Both the position numbers and the translations under genes were made by a program. From positions 310,001-374,000 of the forward strand of contig NZ_JYLB01000002.1 in the NCBI RefSeq assembly GCF_001042905.1: 64,000 nucleotides of DNA. Reading direction: 5' to 3'. The stretch is from Pseudomonas lini. GTDB lineage: Bacteria > Pseudomonadota > Gammaproteobacteria > Pseudomonadales > Pseudomonadaceae. Shown piece after piece: positions 1-8,817 of this stretch. The notes beneath the pieces are model-generated. The model had not been told where the DNA came from and did not search any database. It saw nothing but the letters and a program-made list of their open reading frames with translations. Positions within the stretch are counted from its first letter, which is position 1. Every line of letters starts with the position of its first letter.

Positions 1-335
1 TAAAGCAGCTGATCAATCAAAACTGCGTTGGTATAGACCAAGCTTCCATCGCTCGCTCGATGCCCGACCAAATGGAACTGACCGCGCCCGTGCTGCAAGT
101 AGACGCGCATTTGGCAGTCGGACAAGGGGTCGTAACCCTCTGGCAGGATCAAATCCATTGAGCTCATGTCGACATCAATCATGGCTTCAGGCTCATGGGT
201 CTTCTGTAGGCGTTCTTCGGCTTGCTCCAGACGCAGATGGAGGGGGCCATCGACATCAAAGCTGATCTCACCCATCGGGGTGGACTTTGGGGCGCCGCTG
301 GGTTTGCACCAGCCTTCGATCGTCAGGTTACTCAT
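1..335 (-). CDS. Hypothetical protein, 3' end at window edge
   Basis: The reading frame starts at ATG 335-333 behind a strong GGAGGTT ribosome site (341-347). It stays open for 111 codons to the left edge, where the next codon begins TA and could be the stop or Tyr. The protein begins MSNLTIEGWCKPSG and is acidic and soluble, with no signal peptide or membrane segment. I do not recognise a domain. The good Shine-Dalgarno site, the GC-biased third positions and the uninterrupted frame support a real gene. Function is unknown. Confidence 0.6.
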   Translation of the reverse strand, partial: MSNLTIEGWCKPSGAPKSTPMGEISFDVDGPLHLRLEQAEERLQKTHEPEAMIDVDMSSMDLILPEGYDPLSDCQMRVYLQHGRGQFHLVGHRASDGSLVYTNAVLIDQLL

Positions 336-732
336 GACGAAACCTCCGTCGTGGACTGCTGGACTCTGTAGCTCTTGTCTCTTCTCAAGCCATCCGCTTC
401 TGGCCAGTTCTGCCATCCCGTCATCAGAATTGAGTATAGCTGGCAACCCGGCCTTGATAACCCGCGTCAATTCGCTACGCCCATTCAGTCCCGAGAGACG
501 TAATGCTGATATCCATAGTTATATGTAGCGAATAGCTTTAAGCGATTAACTTAATGTTCGAATTGGAATATCCGGACGCCAGGTTTTTTCACAAAACGCG
601 CTGGATCTGTCCATGCACTATACTTCTTGCTGACTTTACCGCCGGAATGGATGGTACTTGTCTGCCCTGCTTGGACGTCAGTGGCGATGCTGTTGCATAA
701 CCAGTGAACAACAGGAATAGGATGAACAGAAA
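336..732. other. Intergenic region between divergent genes
   Basis: This 397-base gap separates the leftmost minus-strand gene from the oxidase operon. It is more AT-rich than its surroundings around 500-560 and should hold the divergent promoters. A 9-base inverted repeat, ATTCGCTAC (470-478) and GTAGCGAAT (525-533), is visible. No convincing ORF, RNA gene or terminator was seen. Confidence 0.5.
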
Positions 733-2199
733 ATGGCAATAGCAATTATCTTGATACTAATCGTTATTGCATCAGTGTTGTTCCATATACTAGCGCCTTG
801 GCATGCGGCACCGCCAGCCTCCAACTGGGGGTCAATAGACACTACCCTGTTCATCACCCTGATCATTAGCGGAATATTTTTTATCGCTATCACGGTATTT
901 ATGGCGATAGCCGTCATGCGTTATCGTCACAAGGAGGGGGCCAGGGCGCACTATCAGCCAGAAAGTAAAAAACTGGAAACATGGTTGATTATCGTGACCT
1001 CGATAGGGATTGCCGCGATGTTGGCGCCAGGCCTGGTGGTTTACAATGACTTCATCCGGGTGCCGAAAAATGCTTATGAACTTGAAGTAGTCGCCCAGCA
1101 GTGGCAGTGGGCCTTTCGTTTTGCCGGTCGGGACGGGAAGCTGGGCAAGTCGGATATCAAGTTTGTTAATTTCACCAATCCTCTCGGCCTTGATCCCAAA
1201 GATCCTCTTGGGCAGGACGATGTACTTATAAAAAACAATGAAGTTCGCCTTCCGCTCGATCAGCCAGTGAAAGTTTTACTGCGTTCTAAAGATGTACTGC
1301 ACAATTTCTATATCCCGCAAATTCGCAGCAAGATGGACATGGTGCCGGGGATGGTGTCGTATTTTTGGTTTACGCCGACTAAAACCGGGAAATATGAAAT
1401 CCTTTGTGCTGAATATTGTGGTGTAGGTCATTACAACATGCGCGGCCATATGTTTGTGGAAGAGCAGGGCGCCTTCGATCAATGGCTGAACAGCCAACCG
1501 ACTTTTGCGCAGACATTAACGACAGCTGCCAAACCCAGTCAGGACAGCGTGCTGGAAAAAGGTCGCTTGTTGGTCGAACAATACGGCTGCGGTGCCTGCC
1601 ATAGCCAGGATGGCAGTACCCGTCTCGGCCCGGGATGGAAGGGGCTGTACGGCCGCACTGAACAGTTTGTCGATGGCACCAGTGCACTGGTCGATGAGGC
1701 CTACCTGAAAGAGTCGATCCTCGATCCGAAGGCCCGACTGGTGCAGGGCTACCCGCCAGTCATGGTGGCCTATACTCTCACTGAAGATGAACTGGGTGCT
1801 GTCGTCGCCCTGATCAAATCTTTGGGTGCCGCGGAGCAAGAATCTTCTGCCAGCGAAAAACTGGACAGAGGTGACGACTTGGCGACGCAGGGGCAGCGGT
1901 TGGCCGAGTCCCTCGGTTGTCTGGTCTGCCACAGCGTCGATGGCAGCAAGGGTGTCGGCCCCAGCTGGCAGGGCCTGTATGGCGAGACCGTAACCCTTGC
2001 CGACGGTACGAGTATCAAGGCCGACGAGGGCTATATAAAGGATTCGATTCTTAATCCCGGCGCCAAAATCGTCAAAGGCTACGCAGCCGTCATGCCGGCC
2101 TTTACCCCGAGTGATCAGGAGTTGAGCGCACTGATCGCCTTTATCAAATCCAAAGCGAATGCCGACGCTGATGCGAGCAAGGCGGAGCCAGGGAAGTAG
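733..2199 (+). CDS. coxB: Cytochrome c oxidase subunit II with two C-terminal cytochrome c domains
   Basis: Electron-entry subunit of an aa3-type terminal oxidase in the inner membrane, accepting electrons through heme c and passing them to the CuA centre. The 488 residues show two transmembrane helices (about 37-63 and 84-105) and a periplasmic cupredoxin domain. The CuA ligands are H190, C225, E227, C229, H233 and M236. Two class I cytochrome c domains follow, with CGACH at 286-290 and CLVCH at 396-400 and candidate axial Met 344 and 454. Ordinary subunit II has no heme domain and caa3 enzymes have one, so two make this a ccaa3-like form. The two heme domains resemble each other (shared GYxxVMxA and GPxWxGLYG), suggesting internal duplication. 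It is the first gene of a five-gene oxidase operon. The ATG at 733 lies about 10 bases after an AGGA. Confidence 0.95.
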   Translation: MAIAIILILIVIASVLFHILAPWHAAPPASNWGSIDTTLFITLIISGIFFIAITVFMAIAVMRYRHKEGARAHYQPESKKLETWLIIVTSIGIAAMLAPGLVVYNDFIRVPKNAYELEVVAQQWQWAFRFAGRDGKLGKSDIKFVNFTNPLGLDPKDPLGQDDVLIKNNEVRLPLDQPVKVLLRSKDVLHNFYIPQIRSKMDMVPGMVSYFWFTPTKTGKYEILCAEYCGVGHYNMRGHMFVEEQGAFDQWLNSQPTFAQTLTTAAKPSQDSVLEKGRLLVEQYGCGACHSQDGSTRLGPGWKGLYGRTEQFVDGTSALVDEAYLKESILDPKARLVQGYPPVMVAYTLTEDELGAVVALIKSLGAAEQESSASEKLDRGDDLATQGQRLAESLGCLVCHSVDGSKGVGPSWQGLYGETVTLADGTSIKADEGYIKDSILNPGAKIVKGYAAVMPAFTPSDQELSALIAFIKSKANADADASKAEPGK

Positions 2200-2246
2200 T
2201 AAAGCAGCCAGGAATGCACCGAAACTTCGAACCGGAGGATGACGTG

Positions 2247-4022
2247 ATGGCCTATGCGGAGCAAGCCGAAACAGAAGCACTACACGAACCTAAAAGCTTC
2301 CTGACCAAATATATCTGGAGTCAGGACCACAAGGTCATAGCCATTCAATATTCCTTGACGGCTATATTCGTGGGCGTTATCGCCGTGGTGTTGTCTGGCT
2401 TGATGCGCATACAGCTTGGCTTCCCTGGCACTTTGGAGTTCATGGACGCCAGTGCTTACTATCAGGCGATGACCATGCACGGCATGATCATGGTCATTTA
2501 CTTGCTGACGGCGTTGTTTCTGGGTGGCTTCGGTAACTATCTGATCCCGCTGATGGTGGGCGCCCGCGACATGGTCTTCCCCTATGTCAACATGCTGAGT
2601 TACTGGTTCTACCTGCTAGCGGTAGTGGTGTTGCTCTCCAGTTTCTTTGTCCCCGGCGGCCCCACCGGTTCGGGCTGGACGCTCTATCCGCCACAGTCCA
2701 TTTCTCAGGGAACACCGGGGGTCGAGTGGGGCATCGTCCTGATGCTCGTCTCACTGGCGATTTTTATTGTTGCAGCCACCATGGGCGGGTTGAACTACGT
2801 CACCACGGTGTTGCAGGCGCGCACGCACGGCATGACATTGTTTCGCATGCCGCTCTCCGTATGGGGCATCTTCATGGCCTCGATCATGGCCTTGCTGGCC
2901 TTCCCGGCGTTGTTCGTCAGTGCGGTCATGATGCTGTTTGACAAGCTGTTGGGCACCAGCTTCTTTATGCCGGCGATGATCTCGCTGGGGCAGCAAATCG
3001 ATCACCAGGGTGGCAGCCCAATATTATTCCAGCACCTGTTCTGGTTCTTCGGCCACCCGGAGGTCTACATCGTGGCTCTGCCTGCGTTTGGTCTGGTCTC
3101 CGACTTGATCAGCACGCATGCGCGTAAAAATATCTTCGGCTACCGAATGATGGTGTGGGCCATTATTGCGATTGGCGTACTCAGCTTTGTGGTCTGGGCA
3201 CACCATATGTATGTCAGCGGAATGAACCCGTACTTTGGCTTTTTCTTCGCCGTCACCACCTTGATCATCGCAGTGCCGACCGCACTGAAAGTCTACAACT
3301 GGGTGCTGACCCTGTGGCGGGGCGACATCCATCTGACCGTGCCGATGCTGTTTGCCCTGGCCTTTATCGTCACCTTCCTGGTCGGTGGTTTGACCGGATT
3401 GTTTCTGGGCAATGTGATCGTCGATATTCCGCTCTCGGACACCTATTTCGTCGTCGCCCATTTTCATATGGTCATGGGAGTCGCACCGGTATTGGTGGTG
3501 TTCGGCGGCATTTATCATTGGTACCCGAAAGTCACCGGGCGCCTGTTGAACGACACCCTGGGCAAGCTGCATTTCTGGATTACCTTTCTGGGCACCTACG
3601 CCATCTTCTTCCCCATGCACTACCTGGGTTTCCAGGGCATGCCACGCCGTTACTACGCCTATGAAAACTACGCGTTCATCCCGCAGTCGGCGCAAGAGTT
3701 GAATGCCTTCATTACGGTGATCGCATTGATCGTCGGCGTTTCCCAACTGCTGTTCCTGTTCAACCTGGCCTGGAGTGCATTCAAGGGCAAGCCCGCAGGC
3801 AGTAATCCGTGGGGTGCGGCCAGTCTGGAATGGCAAACGCCGAACACCCCGCCGATACACGGTAACTGGGGAGCGAAGCTGCCGGTCGTGCACCGCTGGG
3901 CCTATGACTACAGTGTGCCGGGGATAGAACAGGATTTCGTTCCGCAAACCGTCTCCGCCGAGGAACTGGAGCAGATGCGGCAACTGAGTGCCGGAACCAA
4001 GATAGCGGACGTTAAAACATGA
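2247..4022 (+). CDS. ctaD: Cytochrome c oxidase subunit I
   Basis: Catalytic heme-copper subunit that reduces O2 to water and pumps protons. From the chosen start it has 591 residues and about 12 membrane helices. Heme a ligands are H78 and H407. The binuclear centre is heme a3 ligand H405 with CuB ligands H270, H319 and H320, and H270-Tyr274 lie in the GHPEVY cross-link motif. E272 of that motif, with N97 and D108, marks the D-channel of a type A1 oxidase. I chose ATG 2247 because GGAGG (2234-2238) precedes it by 8 bases; an in-frame ATG at 2214 would add 11 residues but has no such site. It follows coxB and overlaps the next gene by 4 bases (ATGA). Confidence 0.96.
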   Translation: MAYAEQAETEALHEPKSFLTKYIWSQDHKVIAIQYSLTAIFVGVIAVVLSGLMRIQLGFPGTLEFMDASAYYQAMTMHGMIMVIYLLTALFLGGFGNYLIPLMVGARDMVFPYVNMLSYWFYLLAVVVLLSSFFVPGGPTGSGWTLYPPQSISQGTPGVEWGIVLMLVSLAIFIVAATMGGLNYVTTVLQARTHGMTLFRMPLSVWGIFMASIMALLAFPALFVSAVMMLFDKLLGTSFFMPAMISLGQQIDHQGGSPILFQHLFWFFGHPEVYIVALPAFGLVSDLISTHARKNIFGYRMMVWAIIAIGVLSFVVWAHHMYVSGMNPYFGFFFAVTTLIIAVPTALKVYNWVLTLWRGDIHLTVPMLFALAFIVTFLVGGLTGLFLGNVIVDIPLSDTYFVVAHFHMVMGVAPVLVVFGGIYHWYPKVTGRLLNDTLGKLHFWITFLGTYAIFFPMHYLGFQGMPRRYYAYENYAFIPQSAQELNAFITVIALIVGVSQLLFLFNLAWSAFKGKPAGSNPWGAASLEWQTPNTPPIHGNWGAKLPVVHRWAYDYSVPGIEQDFVPQTVSAEELEQMRQLSAGTKIADVKT

Positions 4023-4708
4023 AAAGGCTGCTATTGAGAAACGCCGACGGCGCTGACCCGGGCGGCAGTTGGAGTAGCGATCCTGGGGGTATTCAGGCCA
4101 CCGAGGCTGATAGAGGCCAAATCGCAAGAACGGGCCTGCGCTTGTTTCTGGTGGTGGTGAGCTCGTTATTCTTTCTCTTCCTGTTCGCTTTTATTGCCCG
4201 TTCACAAATGGCCGACTGGCTCCCCCTGACAGACCCCTTGGCGCCGTTAGCCAATCTCTGGCAGCTATGGCTGAATTCGGCTTTTCTGGTATTCAGCTGC
4301 ATCGCACTGCAATGGTCGCGCATGGCCGCCCGACAGGCTCGACTGGACGCAACGGTCATCGGTTTTGCATTGGGGGGCGTATTTGCCATTGCCTTTCTGG
4401 TGGGGCAATTCTGGGTCTGGCAGCAGTTTGTCGCCTGGGGCTACTTTGTCGCCAGCAATCCGGCCAACAGTTTCTTCTACCTGTTGACCGGCCTGCATGG
4501 GCTCCACCTGCTGGGCGGGCTGATAGCCTGGGGCATAATCGTCGCTAAATTCCTGCGTCGCGTGCCGTTGCCGCAACTCAGTGTCAGCGTAGAGCTCTGT
4601 ACCATTTATTGGCATTACTTACTGGGTCTTTGGTTCGTGCTATTCGCTTTGCTGGCCAGCACGCCGCAAACCTATGAAGCCATCGCCAGATTCTGCGGCC
4701 TGAGGTGA
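4019..4708 (+). CDS. Cytochrome c oxidase subunit III-like protein (first copy)
   Basis: A 229-residue protein with about five membrane helices and the subunit III signatures GLHGLHLLGG and a C-terminal YWHYLLGLWF. Subunit III stabilises the oxidase and helps proton uptake at subunit I. The start overlaps the ctaD stop (ATGA), implying translational coupling. The N-terminal 35 residues are polar and rich in Gly, Asp and Ser. A second, different subunit III gene follows at once. In some heme-copper oxidases the subunit III fold is spread over separate genes, but here both products look like near-full versions. Confidence 0.88.
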   Translation: MKRLLLRNADGADPGGSWSSDPGGIQATEADRGQIARTGLRLFLVVVSSLFFLFLFAFIARSQMADWLPLTDPLAPLANLWQLWLNSAFLVFSCIALQWSRMAARQARLDATVIGFALGGVFAIAFLVGQFWVWQQFVAWGYFVASNPANSFFYLLTGLHGLHLLGGLIAWGIIVAKFLRRVPLPQLSVSVELCTIYWHYLLGLWFVLFALLASTPQTYEAIARFCGLR

Positions 4709-4714
4709 AAAGCC

Positions 4715-5428
4715 ATGGCATCGCACCCACTTGCCCCAGGCGAATCCAGTTCATCCAATCCACCAGACTCACCGCCTGCTCCGGGATGGCAGGGCATCGC
4801 CAGCGACTGGGCCTCGGATAGAGAGGTCTTCAAGCAGGTCCCTTGGGGCAAGGCGATGATGTGGATATTCCTGCTCAGCGATACGTTTATATTCACCTGT
4901 TTTTTAGTCGGCTACATGTCGGTACGCATGACCATCACCACTGCCTGGCCGAACCCCAGTGAAGTGTTCGCATTGACGATTGCCGGTAAGGAAATCCCAC
5001 TTATTCTGATCGCCATCATGACCTTTGTGCTGATCAGTAGCAGCGGCACCATGGCCATGGCCGTTAATTTCGCCTATCGCCGTGATCGCGCGAAAACCGC
5101 TGCCCTGATGTTGGCGACCGCTGCCTTGGGCGTGGCCTTCGTCGGCATGCAGGCATTTGAATGGAGCAAGCTGATCGCAGAAGGGGTGCGTCCCTGGGGA
5201 AACCCCATGGGAGCGGCGCAATTTGGTGCGAGTTTTTTCATGATTACCGGTTTCCACGGACTGCATGTGTCAATCGGCGCCCTCTACCTCAGCATTGTGG
5301 CGCTGAAAGTAATGCGGGGAGATTATGAGCGCTCCGGAAACTATCAGAACGTCGAGATAGCCGGGCTCTACTGGCACTTCGTGGATTTGGTGTGGGTGTT
5401 TATTTTTGCTTTCTTCTATTTATGGTAG
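4715..5428 (+). CDS. ctaE: Cytochrome c oxidase subunit III (second copy)
   Basis: A 237-residue membrane protein of the COX3 family. It carries WIFLLSDTFIF near residue 50, FHGLHVSIGALYL, and the terminal helix signature LYWHFVDLVWVFIF. The ATG at 4715 sits 6 bases after the previous stop, behind a GAGGTGAAA ribosome site. It is more typical of canonical subunit III than the preceding gene. It probably associates with subunit I, but whether both copies enter one complex cannot be told from sequence. Confidence 0.92.
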   Translation: MASHPLAPGESSSSNPPDSPPAPGWQGIASDWASDREVFKQVPWGKAMMWIFLLSDTFIFTCFLVGYMSVRMTITTAWPNPSEVFALTIAGKEIPLILIAIMTFVLISSSGTMAMAVNFAYRRDRAKTAALMLATAALGVAFVGMQAFEWSKLIAEGVRPWGNPMGAAQFGASFFMITGFHGLHVSIGALYLSIVALKVMRGDYERSGNYQNVEIAGLYWHFVDLVWVFIFAFFYLW

Positions 5429-5441
5429 AGGAGTACGGGTG

Positions 5442-5759
5442 ATGGCACATGCTCAGGGTCAGCAACATCCAATCAGTTTGTACCTTAAGATTTGGGGGCT
5501 GTTATTCGTCCTCAGCACGCTGTCGTACCTTGTCGACTATTTCCACTTCCATGGCTACCTTCGGTGGTCCCTGATTATCACTTTCATGTTGTTGAAGGCA
5601 GGTTTAATTGTCTCCATCTTCATGCACATGGCCTGGGAACGGTTGACCATGGTCTACGCCATATTGTTGCCACCTTTGTGTTTATTGGTGCTCGTCGGAC
5701 TGATGGCCACCGAGGCAGACTATGTTTTCCTCAGCCGGGTCATTTCCTTCGGCCAATAA
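5442..5759 (+). CDS. Cytochrome c oxidase subunit IV (prokaryotic type)
   Basis: A 105-residue protein with three hydrophobic helices and the HPISLYLKIWG start typical of the small bacterial COX4_pro subunit, which is dispensable and helps assembly. ATG 5442 was chosen because AGAGGAG (5427-5433) precedes it by 8 bases. An upstream in-frame start would overlap ctaE. Last gene of the oxidase operon. No assembly genes (heme O/A synthase, Cox11/CtaG, SCO) follow, so assembly must rely on genes elsewhere. Confidence 0.88.
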   Translation: MAHAQGQQHPISLYLKIWGLLFVLSTLSYLVDYFHFHGYLRWSLIITFMLLKAGLIVSIFMHMAWERLTMVYAILLPPLCLLVLVGLMATEADYVFLSRVISFGQ

Positions 5760-5789
5760 GCAGCTTCCGGTGGCCATGAGTCTTCAGGG

Positions 5790-6350
5790 CTAACCCGATA
5801 TCACTCGCTTGAACTGATGCCATTTATGCTGCCAGGCCACTGTCCAGTGGGGGGCTGCCGTTCCCGTGCCGGCGACCGTCAGCGTTGGATGATGTTCGAT
5901 TACCCGGTCCAATATCGGTTCCTGATTCGGTTCAACATCCACGAAGAAGATATGTTTTCCCTCTTCTACCATTTGTTTAAAATTGCGGAAGTGAGCATTC
6001 GGCACCTGGATACCAAAAAAGCCGCCTTCCCAGATGCAGAAGCCAAATATAATGATGGCAAGGAAGATAAAAGGCATCCAGCCTGCGGCGGACTCAGTCC
6101 AGCCCAGCCAATAGGCGCCGCCAAGGACCAGCGCCGCGAGTGGCAGACCGACCACAGCACCAATCTCGCCAGAGTGAACAACATCCTGTTTCATTAACGA
6201 GTTAACCTCGTGGAGGTGATGTTCTTCAACATCAGCCACTTGTTCACTGAGCACATGAATTTGTTCGGTGTTGATGCCGTTGGCTTCCAGTTCATTTTCA
6301 ACGGCTTCGAGATCGTCGAGATTGTCACTGATGTAATAGTGCCGATTCAT
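5790..6350 (-). CDS. Small membrane protein with glycine-rich hairpin
   Basis: A 186-residue protein convergent with the oxidase operon. The N-terminal third is a soluble alpha/beta-like segment (MNRHYYISDNLDDLEAVEN). Two hydrophobic stretches at about 62-84 and 90-110 are rich in Gly and Ala, and the C-terminal soluble part includes HIFFVDVEPNQEP. The layout resembles stress-associated proteins with a general-stress-17M-like N-terminus and a glycine-zipper membrane hairpin. The start has a good GGGAGG site. Function is unknown; a role in envelope stress is only an inference from the architecture. Confidence 0.75.
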   Translation of the reverse strand: MNRHYYISDNLDDLEAVENELEANGINTEQIHVLSEQVADVEEHHLHEVNSLMKQDVVHSGEIGAVVGLPLAALVLGGAYWLGWTESAAGWMPFIFLAIIIFGFCIWEGGFFGIQVPNAHFRNFKQMVEEGKHIFFVDVEPNQEPILDRVIEHHPTLTVAGTGTAAPHWTVAWQHKWHQFKRVISG

Positions 6351-6560
6351 GCCACACCTCCCATCTCGTGTTGGCTGTAGACCTCCTCTGTCCTGCAGCC
6401 GCTAACTGAGATTTGCAGTCGGTATCTGTACCCGTGGGGAACGTTGTACGCTTCATGCAATTCGTAGGAAGTATAGCATTCGCTAGTATGCGGGGCGGGC
6501 AACGTCAAGATCTGAGAGGTGGCAGGGTTTGGCGCAAGCCCCCTAAACCCCAGACACAAA

Positions 6561-6588
6561 AAAACCGGCCATCGAGGCCGGTTTTTTT
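6561..6588. terminator. Rho-independent terminator, usable in both directions
   Basis: A 10-base stem, AAAACCGGCC (6561-6570) pairing with GGCCGGTTTT (6576-6585), has a five-base loop and runs of A and T on either side. It lies downstream of the minus-strand tRNA-Gly, so it most likely ends that transcript. Confidence 0.85.
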
Positions 6589-6634
6589 ATTCCTGCATCC
6601 CCCGCCAAAAACTGACGTGAGATAAAAATTCGAT

Positions 6635-6708
6635 TGGAGCGGGTGAAGGGAATCGAACCCTCGTTATCAGCTTGGGAAGCTGGAGTAATGCCATTATACG
6701 ACACCCGC
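6635..6708 (-). tRNA. tRNA-Gly (anticodon CCC)
   Basis: Read on the minus strand, the molecule runs from GCGGGTG to CACCCGC plus TCCA, with CCA encoded. The T arm is GAGGGTTCGATTCCCTT, the D arm contains TATAATGGCA, and the anticodon loop is TTCCCAA (anticodon at 6674-6676). It reads GGG codons. The first anticodon-stem pair (27-43) is C-A rather than Watson-Crick; the other four pairs are intact. Confidence 0.93.
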
Positions 6709-6816
6709 TCAGAGCGGCTGACTTTGTACCAGATGTGCGCGTGAAAATGAAGTTTTTCTTTGCGCGTGATGGCTTTAGCACGGGTGAAACGAAAGCATCG
6801 ACCGCGTAGCGGTCAT

Positions 6817-6880
6817 TCGCGGGCAAGCCTCGCTCCTACAGGAATGCGTTTAACGCTGCAGGGCGGGGCTTGCTCGCGAT
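6817..6880. repeat. REP-type inverted repeat
   Basis: Two imperfectly inverted REP arms, TCGCGGGCAAGCC... and ...GGGGCTTGCTCGCGA, flank about 25 bases between tRNA-Gly and the end of phaG. It belongs to the same families as the other REPs in the window. The arms have diverged at several positions. Confidence 0.75.
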
Positions 6881-6889
6881 GACTCTGTT

Positions 6890-7774
6890 TCAGATTGCCA
6901 ATGCATGGTGGTCCTGGACGTACTGGTAGCGCGGTCGGCTTTCGTGTTGCGCCGGTTTCAGGAAGCCCAGCAGTGCGTTGCGGCTGTCTCGGCAGGCGGC
7001 TTTGTGCTCCATGTCGAGAAAGTGGCCGGTGGCCTGAAGGGTGCTGAAGGTGCTGTGCTGCACGTGGCCGGCGAACAGCTTGGCATCGGCAGCGGCGGTG
7101 TACTCGTCCCATTCGCCGTTCATGAACAGCACCGGCACGTTGATTTTCTTCGCCGCGTTCAGGTAGCACTGACGGTCGCTGTTAAGCACGTCGCTGATGT
7201 GAAAATGCATCTGCCCGTATTCATGTTCGGCCAACGAACTGACATGACGATAGTTGAAGCGCTTGAACAGCGAAGGCAGGTGTTTGCCGATGGTGCTGTT
7301 CACCAAGTCACCGACCCGGTTACCGTCCCGGCTGCCGAGATAATCGACACCGCGCTCAAGGTAGTCGAGCATGTGCGCGTTGACCACCGGCGAGAACGAG
7401 CTGATCACGGCCTTTTCGATGCGCCGTGGCCGCTGGGCGAGGGCGACGAGCGTGGCGGCGCCTCCAAAGGAAAACGACAGCACGTGCTCGGCGGCGAAGT
7501 GGTCGATCAGCTCCAGAAGAATCTGCCCTTCGATTTCCTTGGTGAGCATTTTCTCATGCAGGTTGTGGGCTTTTGACTTGCCCGCATAGGGCTGGTCGTA
7601 GCACACCACATTGAACTCTGGGTAAAGGTTTTTCACGGTCTGTGCAAACGACGCAGTCGTGGACATCGAGCCGTTGACCAGAATGATGGTCTTCTCTGCG
7701 GCGTCTGCGCGATAGAACTCCGTGTAGACCCGATACTGACCCTGTATATCCAGCACAGCGATTTCTGGCCTCAT
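6890..7774 (-). CDS. phaG: 3-hydroxyacyl-ACP:CoA transacylase / 3-hydroxyacyl-ACP thioesterase PhaG
   Basis: An alpha/beta-hydrolase of 294 residues whose length and text closely match Pseudomonas PhaG: start MRPEIAVLDIQGQYRVYTEF, YDQPYAGKSK, SSFSPVVN, the block LPSLFKRFNYRHVSSL, and MNGEWDEYT. PhaG takes (R)-3-hydroxyacyl groups from ACP to supply medium-chain polyhydroxyalkanoate synthesis from sugars. The nucleophile elbow reads SFSFGG. The final catalytic His lies in GHFLDMEHK. RhlA, the HAA synthase paralogue, shares the fold, but the sequence follows PhaG. It is monocistronic, as is usual for phaG, with the pha synthesis operon not in view. Confidence 0.92.
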   Translation of the reverse strand: MRPEIAVLDIQGQYRVYTEFYRADAAEKTIILVNGSMSTTASFAQTVKNLYPEFNVVCYDQPYAGKSKAHNLHEKMLTKEIEGQILLELIDHFAAEHVLSFSFGGAATLVALAQRPRRIEKAVISSFSPVVNAHMLDYLERGVDYLGSRDGNRVGDLVNSTIGKHLPSLFKRFNYRHVSSLAEHEYGQMHFHISDVLNSDRQCYLNAAKKINVPVLFMNGEWDEYTAAADAKLFAGHVQHSTFSTLQATGHFLDMEHKAACRDSRNALLGFLKPAQHESRPRYQYVQDHHALAI

Positions 7775-8089
7775 GACATAAGACTCCTGGCAAGCGGGTA
7801 TGCGCGCAAATCAGATTGCACGAGCTTTGTGACAGGTAGGCATACGCCTGGAATTTTGAAGGCCCATGTCGATCCATTGCAGGCCGGTCGACGGGTATTG
7901 TTATAAGCGGGCAGTTTGCCGGGGGAAGGCGGAACCTGAGGGTTCTCTGCCGGCAAAAAGTTTCTTAGAGTAGTTTTGGTGACTCGTCGGTCACGTTTCG
8001 CGCCGACGTCCTGATTCAAGCAGGGGTCACGTCATCGCGCAAGTATCTTTCGAAAAATTTTCACCGGCTTCTGCTGAGCGGTCGCCTGC
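7775..8089. promoter_or_regulatory. phaG leader with nested inverted repeats
   Basis: This 315-base gap lies upstream of phaG and downstream of rsuA, both on the minus strand. It holds an outer inverted repeat, TTTGCCGG (7915-7922) with CCGGCAAA (7950-7957), enclosing a perfect inner one, GAACC (7932-7936) with GGTTC (7941-7945). It could be a terminator for rsuA, a leader RNA structure or an operator for phaG. No T-run follows on the minus strand, so simple termination is less likely. Confidence 0.45.
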
Positions 8090-8782
8090 TTAGATCATTC
8101 GGATCTCATCGCTGCTCAGCGGCCGGTATTCGCCGGGCTTCAACGTGTCGTCGAGCACCAGCGGACCCATGCGTTCACGGTGCAGGCGCACCACCTTGTT
8201 GTCGAAGTGGCCGAACATCCGTTTAACCTGATGATAGCGGCCCTCGACGATGCTCAAGCGCGCAGACTTTGGCCCGAGTACGACCAGTTCAGCAGGTTGT
8301 GTGGTGAGGTCTTCGAAGGCGAAATACAGCCCTTTGGCGAAGGTGATCGCGTATTCGGCAGTGATGTCCTGCTCGGTCTCGACGTAGTAGACCTTGGGCA
8401 GTTTGGTCTGAGGTTGGGTCAGGCGTCGCGACCAGCTGCCATCGTTAGTGATGAGCATCAGGCCGGTGGTGTTGAAGTCCAGGCGACCGGCGATGTGCAA
8501 ATCATCCTTGTCCGGTTCATCGATCAGGTCGAGCACCGTCGGGTGTTGCGGGTCGCGGGTGGCACTGACGCAGCCGGGTGGTTTGTACAGCATGAAGTAG
8601 CGGGCTGGTTTGCCGACTTGCAGAACTTCGTCGTCGACCTCTACGCGGCTGAACTCGAGTACCTCGGCGTGAGGGTCGCTGACGACTTCTCCGTCGACCC
8701 TGACGCGTTTTTCCACCAGCAACAGGCGTACCTGCTTACGGTTGAAGCGGGGCAGGTTGCTGAGGAAACGGTCAACGCGCAT
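8090..8782 (-). CDS. rsuA: 16S rRNA pseudouridine(516) synthase
   Basis: A 230-residue enzyme with an N-terminal S4 RNA-binding domain (residues 1-45) and the RsuA/RluB/E/F-type catalytic domain. The motif GRLDFNTTGLMLITNDG holds the catalytic Asp. Family features FMLYKPPGCVSA and EGRYHQVKRMFG are present. Length and text fit RsuA, which isomerises U516 of 16S rRNA, better than RluB, which is longer. The start MRVDRFLSNLPRFNRKQ is the usual one. Confidence 0.9.
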   Translation of the reverse strand: MRVDRFLSNLPRFNRKQVRLLLVEKRVRVDGEVVSDPHAEVLEFSRVEVDDEVLQVGKPARYFMLYKPPGCVSATRDPQHPTVLDLIDEPDKDDLHIAGRLDFNTTGLMLITNDGSWSRRLTQPQTKLPKVYYVETEQDITAEYAITFAKGLYFAFEDLTTQPAELVVLGPKSARLSIVEGRYHQVKRMFGHFDNKVVRLHRERMGPLVLDDTLKPGEYRPLSSDEIRMI

Positions 8783-8817
8783 GGGCTAGGGATCGGTGGG
8801 AAAAGGGGGGGCGCATC

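Noticed and set aside
470..533. Inverted repeat ATTCGCTAC / GTAGCGAAT as an operator
   Set aside because: Arms are 46 bases apart with no other supporting signal; could be chance.
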